Positions 15,785-21,839 of a stretch of 21,839 nucleotides of DNA are shown here, in pieces. Every line of letters begins with the position of its first letter. The stretch's first letter is position 1. The notes beneath the pieces were generated by a model, which saw only the letters and a list, made by a program, of their open reading frames with translations, did not search any database and was not told the origin of the DNA. Source of the DNA: CAZBPZ01 sp964493955 (GTDB lineage Bacteria; Chloroflexota; Dehalococcoidia; Dehalococcoidales; Fen-1064); contig CAZBPZ010000022.1 in NCBI GenBank assembly GCA_964493955.1, positions 1 to 21,839 on the forward strand, read 5' to 3'. Position numbers and translations under genes: made by a program.

Positions 15785-16183
15785 GTGCCCCAGGAGCAGA
15801 CAGCCAGACCGGTGCTGATAATCGAGGATGATGCCGAGATACGCCGCTTTGCCGGGCGTGTCCTGGAGCTTGAAGGCTACCGGGTGCTGGAGGCAGGCTC
15901 CGGCGAAGAAGGCCTCTCGCTGGCGCGCCAGACGGCCGGGCTGGGGGCAGTCCTGCTTGACCTGCGTCTGCCCGGCTGTGACGGCTGGACAGTCATCGCC
16001 AAACTGAAGGCTGACTCAAGGCTAAAACAGGTACCGGTGGTGGTCTTCAGTGCCTCGGCGGCCCAGCCGGACCGGCAACGTGCCGCGGCGGCCGGGGCCA
16101 TCACCTACCTGGTGAAGCCCCTGGACGCCGCCCGGCTCAGGGCGGCCGTCTCGGCCGGACTCGGCCAGGGAGGCAATACCTAG
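15785..16183 (+). CDS. Single-domain response regulator (receiver only)
   Basis: This 132-aa CheY-like protein has no output domain. All key residues are present: acidic pocket E15-D16 (IIEDD), phosphoacceptor Asp59 in LLDLRLPG, Ser89 (FSAS) in the switch position, and Lys111 in VKPLD. The start is GTG 15785, preceded by GGAGGAGG (15774-15781), which fixes it. It lies 15 bp after the large PAS kinase and 2 bp before an OmpR-type regulator, so the three form an operon. It may act as a phosphate sink or relay, or pass its signal by protein contact. The partner is not apparent. Confidence 0.93.
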   Translation: MPQEQTARPVLIIEDDAEIRRFAGRVLELEGYRVLEAGSGEEGLSLARQTAGLGAVLLDLRLPGCDGWTVIAKLKADSRLKQVPVVVFSASAAQPDRQRAAAAGAITYLVKPLDAARLRAAVSAGLGQGGNT

Positions 16184-16185
16184 CC

Positions 16186-16890
16186 ATGCCGGCGCGCAAG
16201 ACCCGGGTGCTGGTGGTAGATGATGACATCCGCCTGCTGCGCATGATGCGCCGCATGCTGGAAATGGAAGGCTATGCCGTCATCACCGCTTCCGACGGCG
16301 AGACCGCCCTGCAACTCCTGGACGGCGAAGAAGCCCCTGACCTGATGCTGCTGGACGTGATGATGCCCGGCCTGGAAGGCTACACGCTCTGCCGGCGCAT
16401 CCGCGAGTTCTCACAGCTGCCCATCATCATGGTGACCGCCAAGGGCAAGGACGAGGAAAAGGTAAAAGGCCTGGACGCCGGCGCTGATGACTACGTCACA
16501 AAACCGTTTTCTGCCAGCGAGCTGGTAGCGCGTGTCCGGGCGGTACTGAGGCGCTCCTCGCTGACCGAGGAGCCGATTGTCCCGGTGTTCCGCTGCCAGG
16601 ACCTGAAGGTCGATTTCGCCCGGCGGCAGGTCTTCCTGGGAGAACGGGAAGTCAACCTCACCGCCACCGAGTACCGCGTCCTCTCCTACCTGGTGCGCAA
16701 TGCTGACCGTGTGCTCACCCCCGAGCAGATACTGACCAGCATCTGGGGCGAGGAGTACGCCCACGACGATAACCTCGTCCAGGCCAACATCGCCCGCCTG
16801 CGCCGTAAACTCGGCGAGGATGCCCGTGACCCCCGTTTCATCTTCACCCGGCCCGGCATCGGCTATGTCTTTGTCAGGTCAGGGGGCTGA
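16186..16890 (+). CDS. OmpR/PhoB-family response regulator
   Basis: The 234-aa DNA-binding regulator has a receiver domain with D12-D14 acidic residues, phosphoacceptor Asp57 (LLDVMMPG), Thr84 and Lys106 (TKPF). A winged-helix domain (~137-232) follows: NLTATEYRVLSYLVRNADRV, then EQILTSIWGEEY, and the C-terminal hairpin FTRPGIGYVFV. This is the classic OmpR/PhoB layout and it should bind direct repeats as a dimer. The ATG lies two bases after the upstream stop, with GGGAGG (16168-16173) as a somewhat distant ribosome site. It is probably phosphorylated by the PAS/GAF kinase. A set of CTTTTGT direct repeats immediately downstream (16926-16977) is a plausible target. Confidence 0.95.
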   Translation: MPARKTRVLVVDDDIRLLRMMRRMLEMEGYAVITASDGETALQLLDGEEAPDLMLLDVMMPGLEGYTLCRRIREFSQLPIIMVTAKGKDEEKVKGLDAGADDYVTKPFSASELVARVRAVLRRSSLTEEPIVPVFRCQDLKVDFARRQVFLGEREVNLTATEYRVLSYLVRNADRVLTPEQILTSIWGEEYAHDDNLVQANIARLRRKLGEDARDPRFIFTRPGIGYVFVRSGG

Positions 16891-16925
16891 ACACGCCGGG
16901 CCGTACCGGCGCCCGCCGGATGATA

Positions 16926-16977
16926 CTTTTGTAGCCCGGGCTGTCAGACTTTTGTAAGGTTTGCCCCCGCCTTTTGT
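16926..16977. repeat. Three CTTTTGT direct repeats at ~22-bp spacing
   Basis: CTTTTGT occurs at 16926-16932, 16949-16955 and 16971-16977 (start-to-start 23 and 22 bp, about two helical turns), the last one overlapping the -35 of the next gene. TGTCA also recurs in this gap (about 16942, 16975 and 16986). It looks like a binding site array for a dimeric regulator such as the OmpR-type protein encoded just upstream. Confidence 0.55.
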
Positions 16978-17002
16978 CAGGCGCCTGTCATCCTGTTCTA
17001 CT
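16974..17002 (+). promoter_or_regulatory. Promoter of the NarL-type two-component genes
   Basis: TTGTCA (16974-16979, 5 of 6) then 17 bp and TCTACT (16997-17002, 4 of 6). The third CTTTTGT repeat overlaps the -35, the position expected for an activator or a repressor. Confidence 0.5.
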
Positions 17003-17043
17003 ACACTGGGCGTACTACTCGGCGCAAGGCAGGTAGGGCAGCT

Positions 17044-17781
17044 GTGGTCATCGCCAGCCCAGGGACAGCCCAGCCGGTAAGGCAACCCCGCTACCCCGAG
17101 ACACTCCTCGAGGAAATACACCTCGCCCGTGACGATGAGCGCCGCCGCCTCTCCGCCGAGATACATGACGGCGTGGTACAGTGGATGGTCGGCGCCCTCT
17201 ACCGCCTCAGCGCCTGCCGCCAGCTCCTGCCCGAATCGGCCTGCCGGGAACTGGCCGACGAGATGGAGTCCATCGCCACCACCCTGAAAGAGAGTGTCCG
17301 GGAGCTGAGGCGTGTCATCGCCGACCTGCGCCCCCCGGCCCTGGGTGAGCTCGGGCTGGTGGGGGCCATCCAGCAAAGTGCCGGCCGCCTCAAAGAGCAG
17401 GGCATTGCCTGCCGCGTGGATGTACACGGCGAGCCCCCCGCACTGACACCGGCCGAAGAGCGGGCCCTCTACGGGGTGGTGCACGAGGCCCTCGTCAACA
17501 TTCGCAGGCACTCCAACGCTTCCCGGGCCAGCGTATCACTGCACTTCCACGCCGGCATCGTCTCGGCGGAAATCGAGGACAACGGCCGCGGTTTCAACCC
17601 GGCCGAGGCAATGGACCCCCGCGCCCGGCCCGGCCACATTGGCCTGCTGGCCATGAAGGACCGCGCCGAAATCCTGGGGGCAGCCCTGAACATCAACAGC
17701 GCGCCAGGCAGAGGTGCAGTGGTCAGCCTTGCCTTCACCCCGTCTTCATACCGCCACCTGGCAGAAGTACCGCGGGAGTAG
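17044..17781 (+). CDS. NarL-type (HisKA_3) sensor histidine kinase, cytosolic
   Basis: This is a 245-aa kinase. The N-terminal ~25 residues have no sensor or membrane domain. The HisKA_3 H-box ERRRLSAEIHDGVVQ gives His41, and the helical LRRVIADLRPPALGELGL stretch is typical of NarX/DegS/LiaS-type kinases. The HATPase domain follows: VHEALVNIRRHS with N152, DNGRGF (179-184), then GHIGLLAMKDRAE. GTG 17044 is the likely start, after AGGTAGGGCAG. With no sensing domain of its own it probably reads its signal through a partner, perhaps the CheW-like protein 469 bp downstream. The cognate receiver begins 5 bp after the stop. It has its own promoter candidate upstream. Confidence 0.9.
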   Translation: MVIASPGTAQPVRQPRYPETLLEEIHLARDDERRRLSAEIHDGVVQWMVGALYRLSACRQLLPESACRELADEMESIATTLKESVRELRRVIADLRPPALGELGLVGAIQQSAGRLKEQGIACRVDVHGEPPALTPAEERALYGVVHEALVNIRRHSNASRASVSLHFHAGIVSAEIEDNGRGFNPAEAMDPRARPGHIGLLAMKDRAEILGAALNINSAPGRGAVVSLAFTPSSYRHLAEVPRE

Positions 17782-17786
17782 GTGGC

Positions 17787-18224
17787 ATGTCACGACCTCG
17801 GGTACGTGTCCTCATCGTGGACGATTACCGGGCCGTCGCCGAAGGGCTGAGACGGCTGCTCCAGATGGACAAGGACATCGACGTGGTGGGTGTGGCCACC
17901 AGCGGCGAAGAGGCACTGTCGAAGGCAGCCCTTCTTGCACCTGACGTGGTCACGATGGACCTCCGCATGGAAGGCATGAACGGCATCGACACCACCCGGC
18001 GGCTCAAGCAGATGATGCCCCAGGTCAGGGTGCTGGCCCTGACAATGTACGGTGAGGACCACTTCAGCCAGGCCATTACCGCCGGGGTATCCGGCTACCT
18101 CCTGAAGGACTGTGACCACCGCGAGATAGTCCGCGCCGTCCACCAGGTATACGCCGGGGCCTGCCCCATAACACCGTCCCTGCAACCACTCTACCAGCGG
18201 GACAGGGCCCTTGCGCCTGGTTAG
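17787..18224 (+). CDS. NarL/FixJ-type receiver without DNA-binding domain
   Basis: The 145-aa product contains a complete receiver: D12, D13, Asp58 (VTMDLRMEG), Thr86, Lys107 (LLKDCD). The sequence is closest in style to NarL/DegU receivers, with SGYLLKD and HREIVRAVHQVYAG at the domain end. Typical members are ~210-220 aa and continue into a LuxR-type helix-turn-helix. Here the chain ends after ITPSLQPLYQRDRALAPG with a stop at 18222-18224, and I find no helix-turn-helix coding remnant in the short space before the CheW-like gene. It should accept phosphate from the NarL-type kinase encoded 5 bp upstream. The output is presumably protein-protein. An ancient deletion of the C-terminal domain is the simplest explanation. 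Confidence 0.9.
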   Translation: MSRPRVRVLIVDDYRAVAEGLRRLLQMDKDIDVVGVATSGEEALSKAALLAPDVVTMDLRMEGMNGIDTTRRLKQMMPQVRVLALTMYGEDHFSQAITAGVSGYLLKDCDHREIVRAVHQVYAGACPITPSLQPLYQRDRALAPG

Positions 18225-18249
18225 CAACCGCGGTACAGAGGGAAGCAAG

Positions 18250-18780
18250 ATGAAAAGTCAGGTCAGGGCCAACCGGCACGTCCTCATCGTCATGCTGGAC
18301 CTCGGCGGCAGCCGCTACGGGACTGGCGTCAGCCAGGTCTACCGCTCGCTGCCCCTGGACAACCTGACATGGCTCCCGCAGGCCCCGCACCCCGTCCGGG
18401 GCAGTGTCAGCCTCATGGGCAGGGTTATCCCCGTCTTCGAGGCCCACCAGTTCCTGGGGCAACCCCCGGCCACCCCCGCGGATGAAAGCCGGGTAGTAGT
18501 GCTGGGAGCCGGCCAACGATGCTTCGGCCTGCTGGTTGACGCCGTGGCCGGCCTGATAGCCGTACCGGTGGAAGACGTGCTCCCGCAGCCTGGCCCCGGG
18601 CCGGTCTATGCCATCGCCCGGGCCGACTGGCAGGTCAGCCTGCTGGACCTGCCAGAGCTGCTGGCACTGCTGGTACAAAAAGCGGGCGGGTGGCCCTCAC
18701 CCCGGGCCCTGCAGCAGTGGACGGCCAGGCGGCCGGCCGAGGGCCAGGAGCTTGTCATGGCCGGAAACAGAGGGGGCTGA
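18250..18780 (+). CDS. CheW-like signalling adaptor
   Basis: The 176-aa product from ATG 18250 (preceded by AGAGGGAAG at 18237-18245) has a CheW-type fold. It opens with VLIVMLDLGGSRYGTGVSQV, then PVRGSVSLMGRVIPVFEAHQFLG (49-70) matches the core CheW pattern of 'RG-x-V-x-L-x-G-x-x-I-P-V'. RCFGLLVDAVAGLIAV and VSLLDLPELLALL complete the two sub-barrels. The last ~35 residues are an unmatched basic tail. There is no CheA, receptor or methylation gene in the window, so its role may be as a scaffold for the NarL-type kinase or receiver upstream. It is the last gene of the plus-strand block, followed by a strong hairpin at 18918. Confidence 0.8.
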   Translation: MKSQVRANRHVLIVMLDLGGSRYGTGVSQVYRSLPLDNLTWLPQAPHPVRGSVSLMGRVIPVFEAHQFLGQPPATPADESRVVVLGAGQRCFGLLVDAVAGLIAVPVEDVLPQPGPGPVYAIARADWQVSLLDLPELLALLVQKAGGWPSPRALQQWTARRPAEGQELVMAGNRGG

Positions 18781-18917
18781 AGCCCGGAGGGGAGAACTGG
18801 CTGGCACGGGCGGCCTCTGGCAGGTCTTTTGCCTTTTTGGCCTGGTTGCCGCCTGACTTGTAAGGACGCCGGTCGGGTCCAGGGGCCGCCCGGACCACCC
18901 AGTTCGCTTCCGCAAAC

Positions 18918-18944
18918 AGAGGCCGGGGGTGACCCCCGGCCTCT
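18918..18944. terminator. Strong hairpin, probable bidirectional terminator
   Basis: A 12-bp perfect GC-rich stem (18918-18929 with 18933-18944) has a 3-nt loop, TGA. The flanks are TTACAATC on the plus strand and TGTTTGCG on the minus strand, so the T-run is short on both. It lies between the convergent CheW-like and DUF5679 genes and can end both transcripts. Confidence 0.75.
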
Positions 18945-18985
18945 TACAATCTATCATCAACCGGATAACCGGACAAAGTATCAGA

Positions 18986-19126
18986 CTAGCCTTTACCAAT
19001 TCGGAACATCTTTGTGCCGCAGACCGGACAGACGCCCTCGGTGGCTGGCTTACCATTCTTCATGGTGATTGCCTTAGCGTTCTTCATCTCGCGCTTGGCA
19101 CGGCACTTGACACAATAAGCTTCCAC
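18986..19126 (-). CDS. Small DUF5679-type zinc-ribbon protein
   Basis: This 46-aa product is easily missed. The GTG start at 19126-19124 follows AAAGGAGGTGAG (19142-19131) at ideal spacing. Reading inwards gives EAYCVKCRAKREMKN, then TMKNGKPATEGVCPVCGTKMFRIGKG and a TAG at 18988-18986. The CxxC pairs at C5/C8 and C33/C36 form a zinc ribbon, and the layout matches DUF5679-type mini-proteins, which also occur as a ribbon in some topoisomerase I proteins. Its own sigma70-like promoter lies immediately upstream (19181-19152). Function is unknown; a DNA- or RNA-binding or metal-buffering role would fit. The identification is by memory of the family plus the Cys spacing. Confidence 0.88.
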   Translation of the reverse strand: MEAYCVKCRAKREMKNAKAITMKNGKPATEGVCPVCGTKMFRIGKG

Positions 19127-19151
19127 GCAACTCACCTCCTTTCTGCCCCGA

Positions 19152-19181
19152 AGGATAGACCATCCAGCAGGCTCATGTCAA
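19152..19181 (-). promoter_or_regulatory. Promoter of the DUF5679 gene
   Basis: On the minus strand TTGACA (19181-19176), 18 bp, TATCCT (19157-19152, 4 of 6). The predicted start near 19145 gives a leader of about 20 nt that holds the ribosome site. Confidence 0.65.
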
Positions 19182-19202
19182 GCCTGCGCGGCCCATTTCT
19201 CA

Positions 19203-19361
19203 CTTTTGCCAGCCCGATGGCGGTACCAACCCCACTTCAACGTGGCGCTCTGGCCGGCGGTGATTGATGCGGCCGAGCGCTACCGGCCGCTTACCGCCGA
19301 GGAACAGGCGGCCGCCGTGAGCGAGGCCCGCCGCTACCAGTCCATTTTCCCCGCCGCCTGA
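19203..19361 (+). pseudogene. Gene remnant: C-terminal tail of an unidentified protein
   Basis: A frame open from at least 19203 to the TGA at 19359-19361 reads RWRYQPHFNVALW, then PAVIDAAERYRPLTAEEQA and SEARRYQSIFPAA. The amphipathic, protein-like composition and lack of a start with a ribosome site suggest the 3' end of a gene whose body is gone. The pattern 'RPLTAEEQ...' recalls the C-terminal helix of aldo/keto reductases, but I cannot confirm this. The DUF5679 promoter is immediately upstream, in the other direction. A short intact gene starting at a TTG is less likely. Confidence 0.4.
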
Positions 19362-19378
19362 GGCGCGCCACTCCCTTT

Positions 19379-19408
19379 TTGACATCCGCCACCCCAACCC
19401 GTTACAAT
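19379..19408 (+). promoter_or_regulatory. Promoter of the CoA-ligase alpha-type gene
   Basis: Perfect TTGACA (19379-19384), 18 bp, TACAAT (19403-19408, 5 of 6). Predicted start near 19415, about 28 nt before the ATG at 19443. Confidence 0.75.
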
Positions 19409-19442
19409 TGTCTGCGTTTTCAGCCTGGCCCAAGGAGACTGG

Positions 19443-20891
19443 ATGCCCTACGACCCCGCCCTTGAAAGAGCCTTCAAGCCAGAAACCGTGGCCATCGTGG
19501 GTGTTTCGGCCTCGGCACAGCGGGGGAGCACCTGGGCTCCCGGAGGAGCATCCTTCATCACCGCCTTCGAGCAGCTCGGCTTCCGCGGGCGTATCTACCC
19601 GGTGAACCCCAGGGCCAGCGAAATCATGGGCCTCAAGGCCTACCCGGCTGTATCTGCCATCCCGGAAAAGATTGACCTGGTGATCGTCTCGGTGCCAGCC
19701 CGGGCCCTGCCCGAGGTGCTGGAAGACTGTATCGCCGCCGGTGCCCGCAACGTCCACGCCTTCACCTCCGGCTTCGAAGAGACCGGGGAGCCGGAGCGGA
19801 TTGAACTGGGGAAGCGGGTGCGCGAGATTGCCCGGCGCGGCCGGCTCAACCTCATCGGCCCGAACTGCATGGGGCTCTACGTGCCGAAAGCCGGGGTGGG
19901 TACATTCGACCGGATGCCACGGGAAAGCGGACCGGTGGCCTTTCTTTCCCAGAGCGGCGGGCACCTTAACTGGTACAGCCACTACGGCCCCAACTACGGC
20001 ATCTTCTTCAGCAAGAGTATCAGCTTCGGTAATGCCTACGTGCTGGACTCGACCGACTACCTGGAATACCTTGCCACCGACCCGGAGACCGGTATCATCT
20101 GCATGTACCTGGAGGGTGTGAAGGACGGCCGCAAGCTGCTGCGCCAGGTTGAAGAAATCAACCGCACCAAGCCGGTCATCATCCTCAAGGCCGGCCTGAC
20201 CGAATCAGGCTCCCGGGCGGTAGCCTCGCACACCGCCTCGCTGGCGGGCTCGGCCGCCATCTGGCAGGGCTTCTTCGCCCGCACCGGCGCCGTCAGGGTG
20301 GACTCGCTGGAAGAGATGGCCGAGATGACAATGACCTTTCTCTACGTCAGGCCGCCGGCCTCCCTGCGCACGGCGGTACTGGTGCTGGGCGGCGGCTCCA
20401 GCGTGGCCGCGGCCGACGTCTGCGCCCGCGCCGGGCTTGATACACCCCCCCTCACCGCCGAGACACAGGCCGAGCTCAAGACCTTCATCAACATCGCCGG
20501 GGCCAGCGTGCGTAACCCGCTCGATACCGGCCACGTCTTCCGCGATGCCAACAGCCTCAAGCGCGAGGTAGAGCTCGTCACGGCCGACCCCAGCATTGAC
20601 ATGCTCATCGTCCGGCCCCACCTTGACATGATACGGGCGGCCGACCCGGAGCATATGGACGAGGTCATCGGCTACCTGAGCGACATCTGCCGCCACCCGC
20701 CGCGGGGCAAGCCGGTGGTGCTCGTCTTCCATTCCTTCGCCAATGACCCGGGCGAGTTTGCCCTGCGCAGCCGCCTCCAGGTGGAGCTACCACGGCAGGG
20801 AGTACCGGTCTATCCCAGCCTCGAGGCGGCCGCCCGGGCGCTGGCCCGCCGCTACCACCACCACCGCTTCCTCCAGCAACACGCCGCCTGA
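19443..20891 (+). CDS. CoA-binding acetate-CoA ligase (ADP-forming) alpha-type protein
   Basis: The product is 482 aa; ATG 19443 follows AAGGAGA (19432-19438). It opens with a CoA-binding Rossmann domain (AIVGVSASAQRGSTW, then FRGRIYPVNPRASEIMGLKAYPAV, GARNVHAFTSGFEETG). GPNCMGL (139-145) and FLSQSGG mark the succinyl-CoA-synthetase-like flavodoxin domain, with SISFGN (192-197), E224 and the phosphohistidine loop SHTASLAG with His263. This is the alpha subunit layout of NDP-forming acyl-CoA synthetases, which interconvert acyl-CoA and acid with ADP or ATP. The usual ATP-grasp beta part is not fused at the C-terminus and no beta gene is visible. Possibly it lies outside the window, or this protein serves as an acyl-CoA handling or PAT-like accessory protein. 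The C-terminal ~50 residues are Ala/Arg/His-rich. Confidence 0.88.
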   Translation: MPYDPALERAFKPETVAIVGVSASAQRGSTWAPGGASFITAFEQLGFRGRIYPVNPRASEIMGLKAYPAVSAIPEKIDLVIVSVPARALPEVLEDCIAAGARNVHAFTSGFEETGEPERIELGKRVREIARRGRLNLIGPNCMGLYVPKAGVGTFDRMPRESGPVAFLSQSGGHLNWYSHYGPNYGIFFSKSISFGNAYVLDSTDYLEYLATDPETGIICMYLEGVKDGRKLLRQVEEINRTKPVIILKAGLTESGSRAVASHTASLAGSAAIWQGFFARTGAVRVDSLEEMAEMTMTFLYVRPPASLRTAVLVLGGGSSVAAADVCARAGLDTPPLTAETQAELKTFINIAGASVRNPLDTGHVFRDANSLKREVELVTADPSIDMLIVRPHLDMIRAADPEHMDEVIGYLSDICRHPPRGKPVVLVFHSFANDPGEFALRSRLQVELPRQGVPVYPSLEAAARALARRYHHHRFLQQHAA

Positions 20892-20978
20892 GGCCCGTCC
20901 CTGCCAGAGGCCGGTACAACCCTGGCGCCACACACCGCCACAGGACCATCCCCCGGGGTGGAGCACCCTCGGCTCATC

Positions 20979-21016
20979 TTGACCGGCCTCCAGCAGGCGT
21001 AGTACCATAATACTAC
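20979..21016 (+). promoter_or_regulatory. Candidate promoter with inverted repeat ahead of the PAC2 gene
   Basis: TTGACC (20979-20984), 18 bp, TACCAT (21003-21008, 4 of 6). The -10 lies inside a perfect inverted repeat, GTAGTA (20999-21004) and TACTAC (21011-21016), 6-bp arms with a 6-bp spacer. A repressor site is plausible. The transcript would have a ~105-nt leader; no riboswitch-like structure was recognised in it. Confidence 0.45.
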
Positions 21017-21119
21017 CAGCCGCCCCCCTTACTCATGCCAGGAGGGACTCAGGGCATCTGGAACAGTTGAACACCTGCCACCCCCCTGTTTGCCCCGGCC
21101 TCCAGCGAGGGTTATCTCA

Positions 21120-21839
21120 ATGAACCGCACCGCCCGTATCAAAGCACGGCCCAAGCTCACCGACCCGCTGCTGCTGGCGGCCTGGCCGGGAGTGGGTAAT
21201 ATCTCCTCCATCGTGGCCGGCTACCTGCACGAGAAGCTGCCCTTCAAGAAGCTGGGCGAGCTCATCGCCCCGCTCTTCTTTGAGCCTATCGGCGTGCTCG
21301 CCCGCGACAACGTGGTAGACGTCCCCCAGTTCCCGGCGAGCCGTTTCTACTACTACAAGGGCAAGGGCCAGGAGCGTGACCTGATACTCTTCATCGGCGA
21401 TGACCAGCCCTCTACCGACACCTACAGTCTGGCCGAGGCGGTGCTGGCCGTGGCAACACGCTTCCAGGTGCGGCGGGTCATTACCTGCGCCGCCGCCCTC
21501 ACCCGTATCCACTTCACCGAGCCGCCGCGTGTCTGGGGTGTGGCCACCAGCCGCGAGCTGGCCGACGAGCTCGCCGCGATGGGCCTGGAGAACCGCAGCA
21601 CCATCCAGATTGCCGGCCTCAACGGGCTGCTGCTGGGGGTGGCCAAGGAGCACGGCCTGGAAGGTATCTGCCTGCTGGGGGAGGTCCCGGCCCACGCCTC
21701 CCGCATTGATAATCCCGCCGCTGCCCTGGCCGTGCTGGAGGTACTGCTGCGCCTGCTCAACCTGAGCCTGGATACTTCCGACCTGGCCGAGGCCGTGCGG
21801 GAATACCGGCAGCAGATGCGTGAGGCAACCGCCATTGCC
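21120..21839 (+). CDS. PAC2 family protein (3' end outside the window)
   Basis: The reading frame is open from ATG 21120 to the window edge, 240 codons. GAGGGT (21107-21112) lies 7 bases upstream. LLAAWPGVGNISSIVAGYL (about 18-36) is the N-terminal PAC2 motif, FIGDDQPSTDTYSLAEAVLA (91-110) the second, and GLNGLLLGVAKEHGLEGICLLGEVP (166-190) the third. These match the PAC2 family (PF09754), known from eukaryotic proteasome assembly chaperones, with archaeal and bacterial homologues of mostly unknown role. No proteasome gene is visible here. It follows the CoA-ligase gene by 228 bp with its own candidate promoter. The C-terminus is missing only because the window stops. Confidence 0.85.
   Translation, partial: MNRTARIKARPKLTDPLLLAAWPGVGNISSIVAGYLHEKLPFKKLGELIAPLFFEPIGVLARDNVVDVPQFPASRFYYYKGKGQERDLILFIGDDQPSTDTYSLAEAVLAVATRFQVRRVITCAAALTRIHFTEPPRVWGVATSRELADELAAMGLENRSTIQIAGLNGLLLGVAKEHGLEGICLLGEVPAHASRIDNPAAALAVLEVLLRLLNLSLDTSDLAEAVREYRQQMREATAIA

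Noticed and set aside
18819..18838. GGCA...TGCC stem followed by TTTTT as a terminator after the CheW-like gene
   Set aside because: The stem is only 4 bp. The perfect 12-bp hairpin at 18918-18944 is a much better terminator.
18829..19267. Plus-strand frames between the CheW-like and CoA-ligase genes
   Set aside because: They oppose the DUF5679 gene, which has ideal ribosome and promoter signals, and contain no recognisable domain.
1..21839. CRISPR arrays, tRNA/rRNA genes, IS elements and phage genes
   Set aside because: No spaced repeat array, cloverleaf-like sequence, transposase motif or terminal inverted repeat was recognised on reading; the direct repeats seen are too few and too short.

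Overview
The window is GC-rich bacterial chromosome with strong Shine-Dalgarno sites (AGGAGG-type), frequent GTG/TTG starts and sigma70-like promoters. The gene mix suggests Chloroflexota, perhaps Dehalococcoidia or a relative: a 46-residue DUF5679-type zinc ribbon, many soluble multi-PAS histidine kinases, haloalkane-dehalogenase-type hydrolases beside an SDR and a carboxymuconolactone-decarboxylase-like protein, a free-standing CoA-ligase alpha-type protein and a PAC2 protein. This placement is inference from gene content. No rRNA, tRNA, CRISPR array, IS element or phage gene was seen.

Layout. (1) 247-4051, plus strand: a three-gene ABC-2 (NatA/NatB-like) exporter operon. Its middle permease carries a C-terminal PrsW-like intramembrane protease domain. 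(2) 4141-4626, plus: a DUF6125/ATC-hydrolase-like protein with its own promoter, converging 3 bp from the next block. (3) 11496 down to 4630, minus: two haloalkane-dehalogenase-type hydrolases overlapping by one base, an SDR, a carboxymuconolactone-decarboxylase-like protein, then after a 258-bp gap a PAS histidine kinase with a degenerate receiver, and a nitroreductase. (4) 11660-12383, plus: a decayed oligopeptide permease gene (dppB type), 5'-truncated, with a frameshift and an in-frame stop. (5) 12515-18780, plus: a signalling block with a 1084-aa PAS/GAF kinase, a receiver-only regulator, an OmpR-type regulator, a NarL-type kinase, a NarL-type receiver lacking its DNA-binding domain, and a CheW-like protein. 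It ends at a strong hairpin. (6) 18986-19126, minus: the DUF5679 mini-protein. (7) 19443 to the end, plus: a CoA-ligase alpha-type protein and a PAC2-family gene cut by the window edge.

How the genes may work together. The minus-strand cluster reads as a small catabolic operon: hydrolytic dehalogenation or ester/epoxide cleavage gives an alcohol, the SDR oxidises it, and the CMD-like and nitroreductase proteins may act on later products. The adjacent kinases have no membrane segments and so look like cytosolic sensors. The substrate is unknown. The most notable points are the exporter-protease fusion, the paired dehalogenase-like genes (one DhlA-like with an unexplained ~135-aa N-terminal extension), the Glu-substituted receiver with a Cys-rich segment, and the signalling block whose NarL-type arm ends in proteins without a DNA-binding output.
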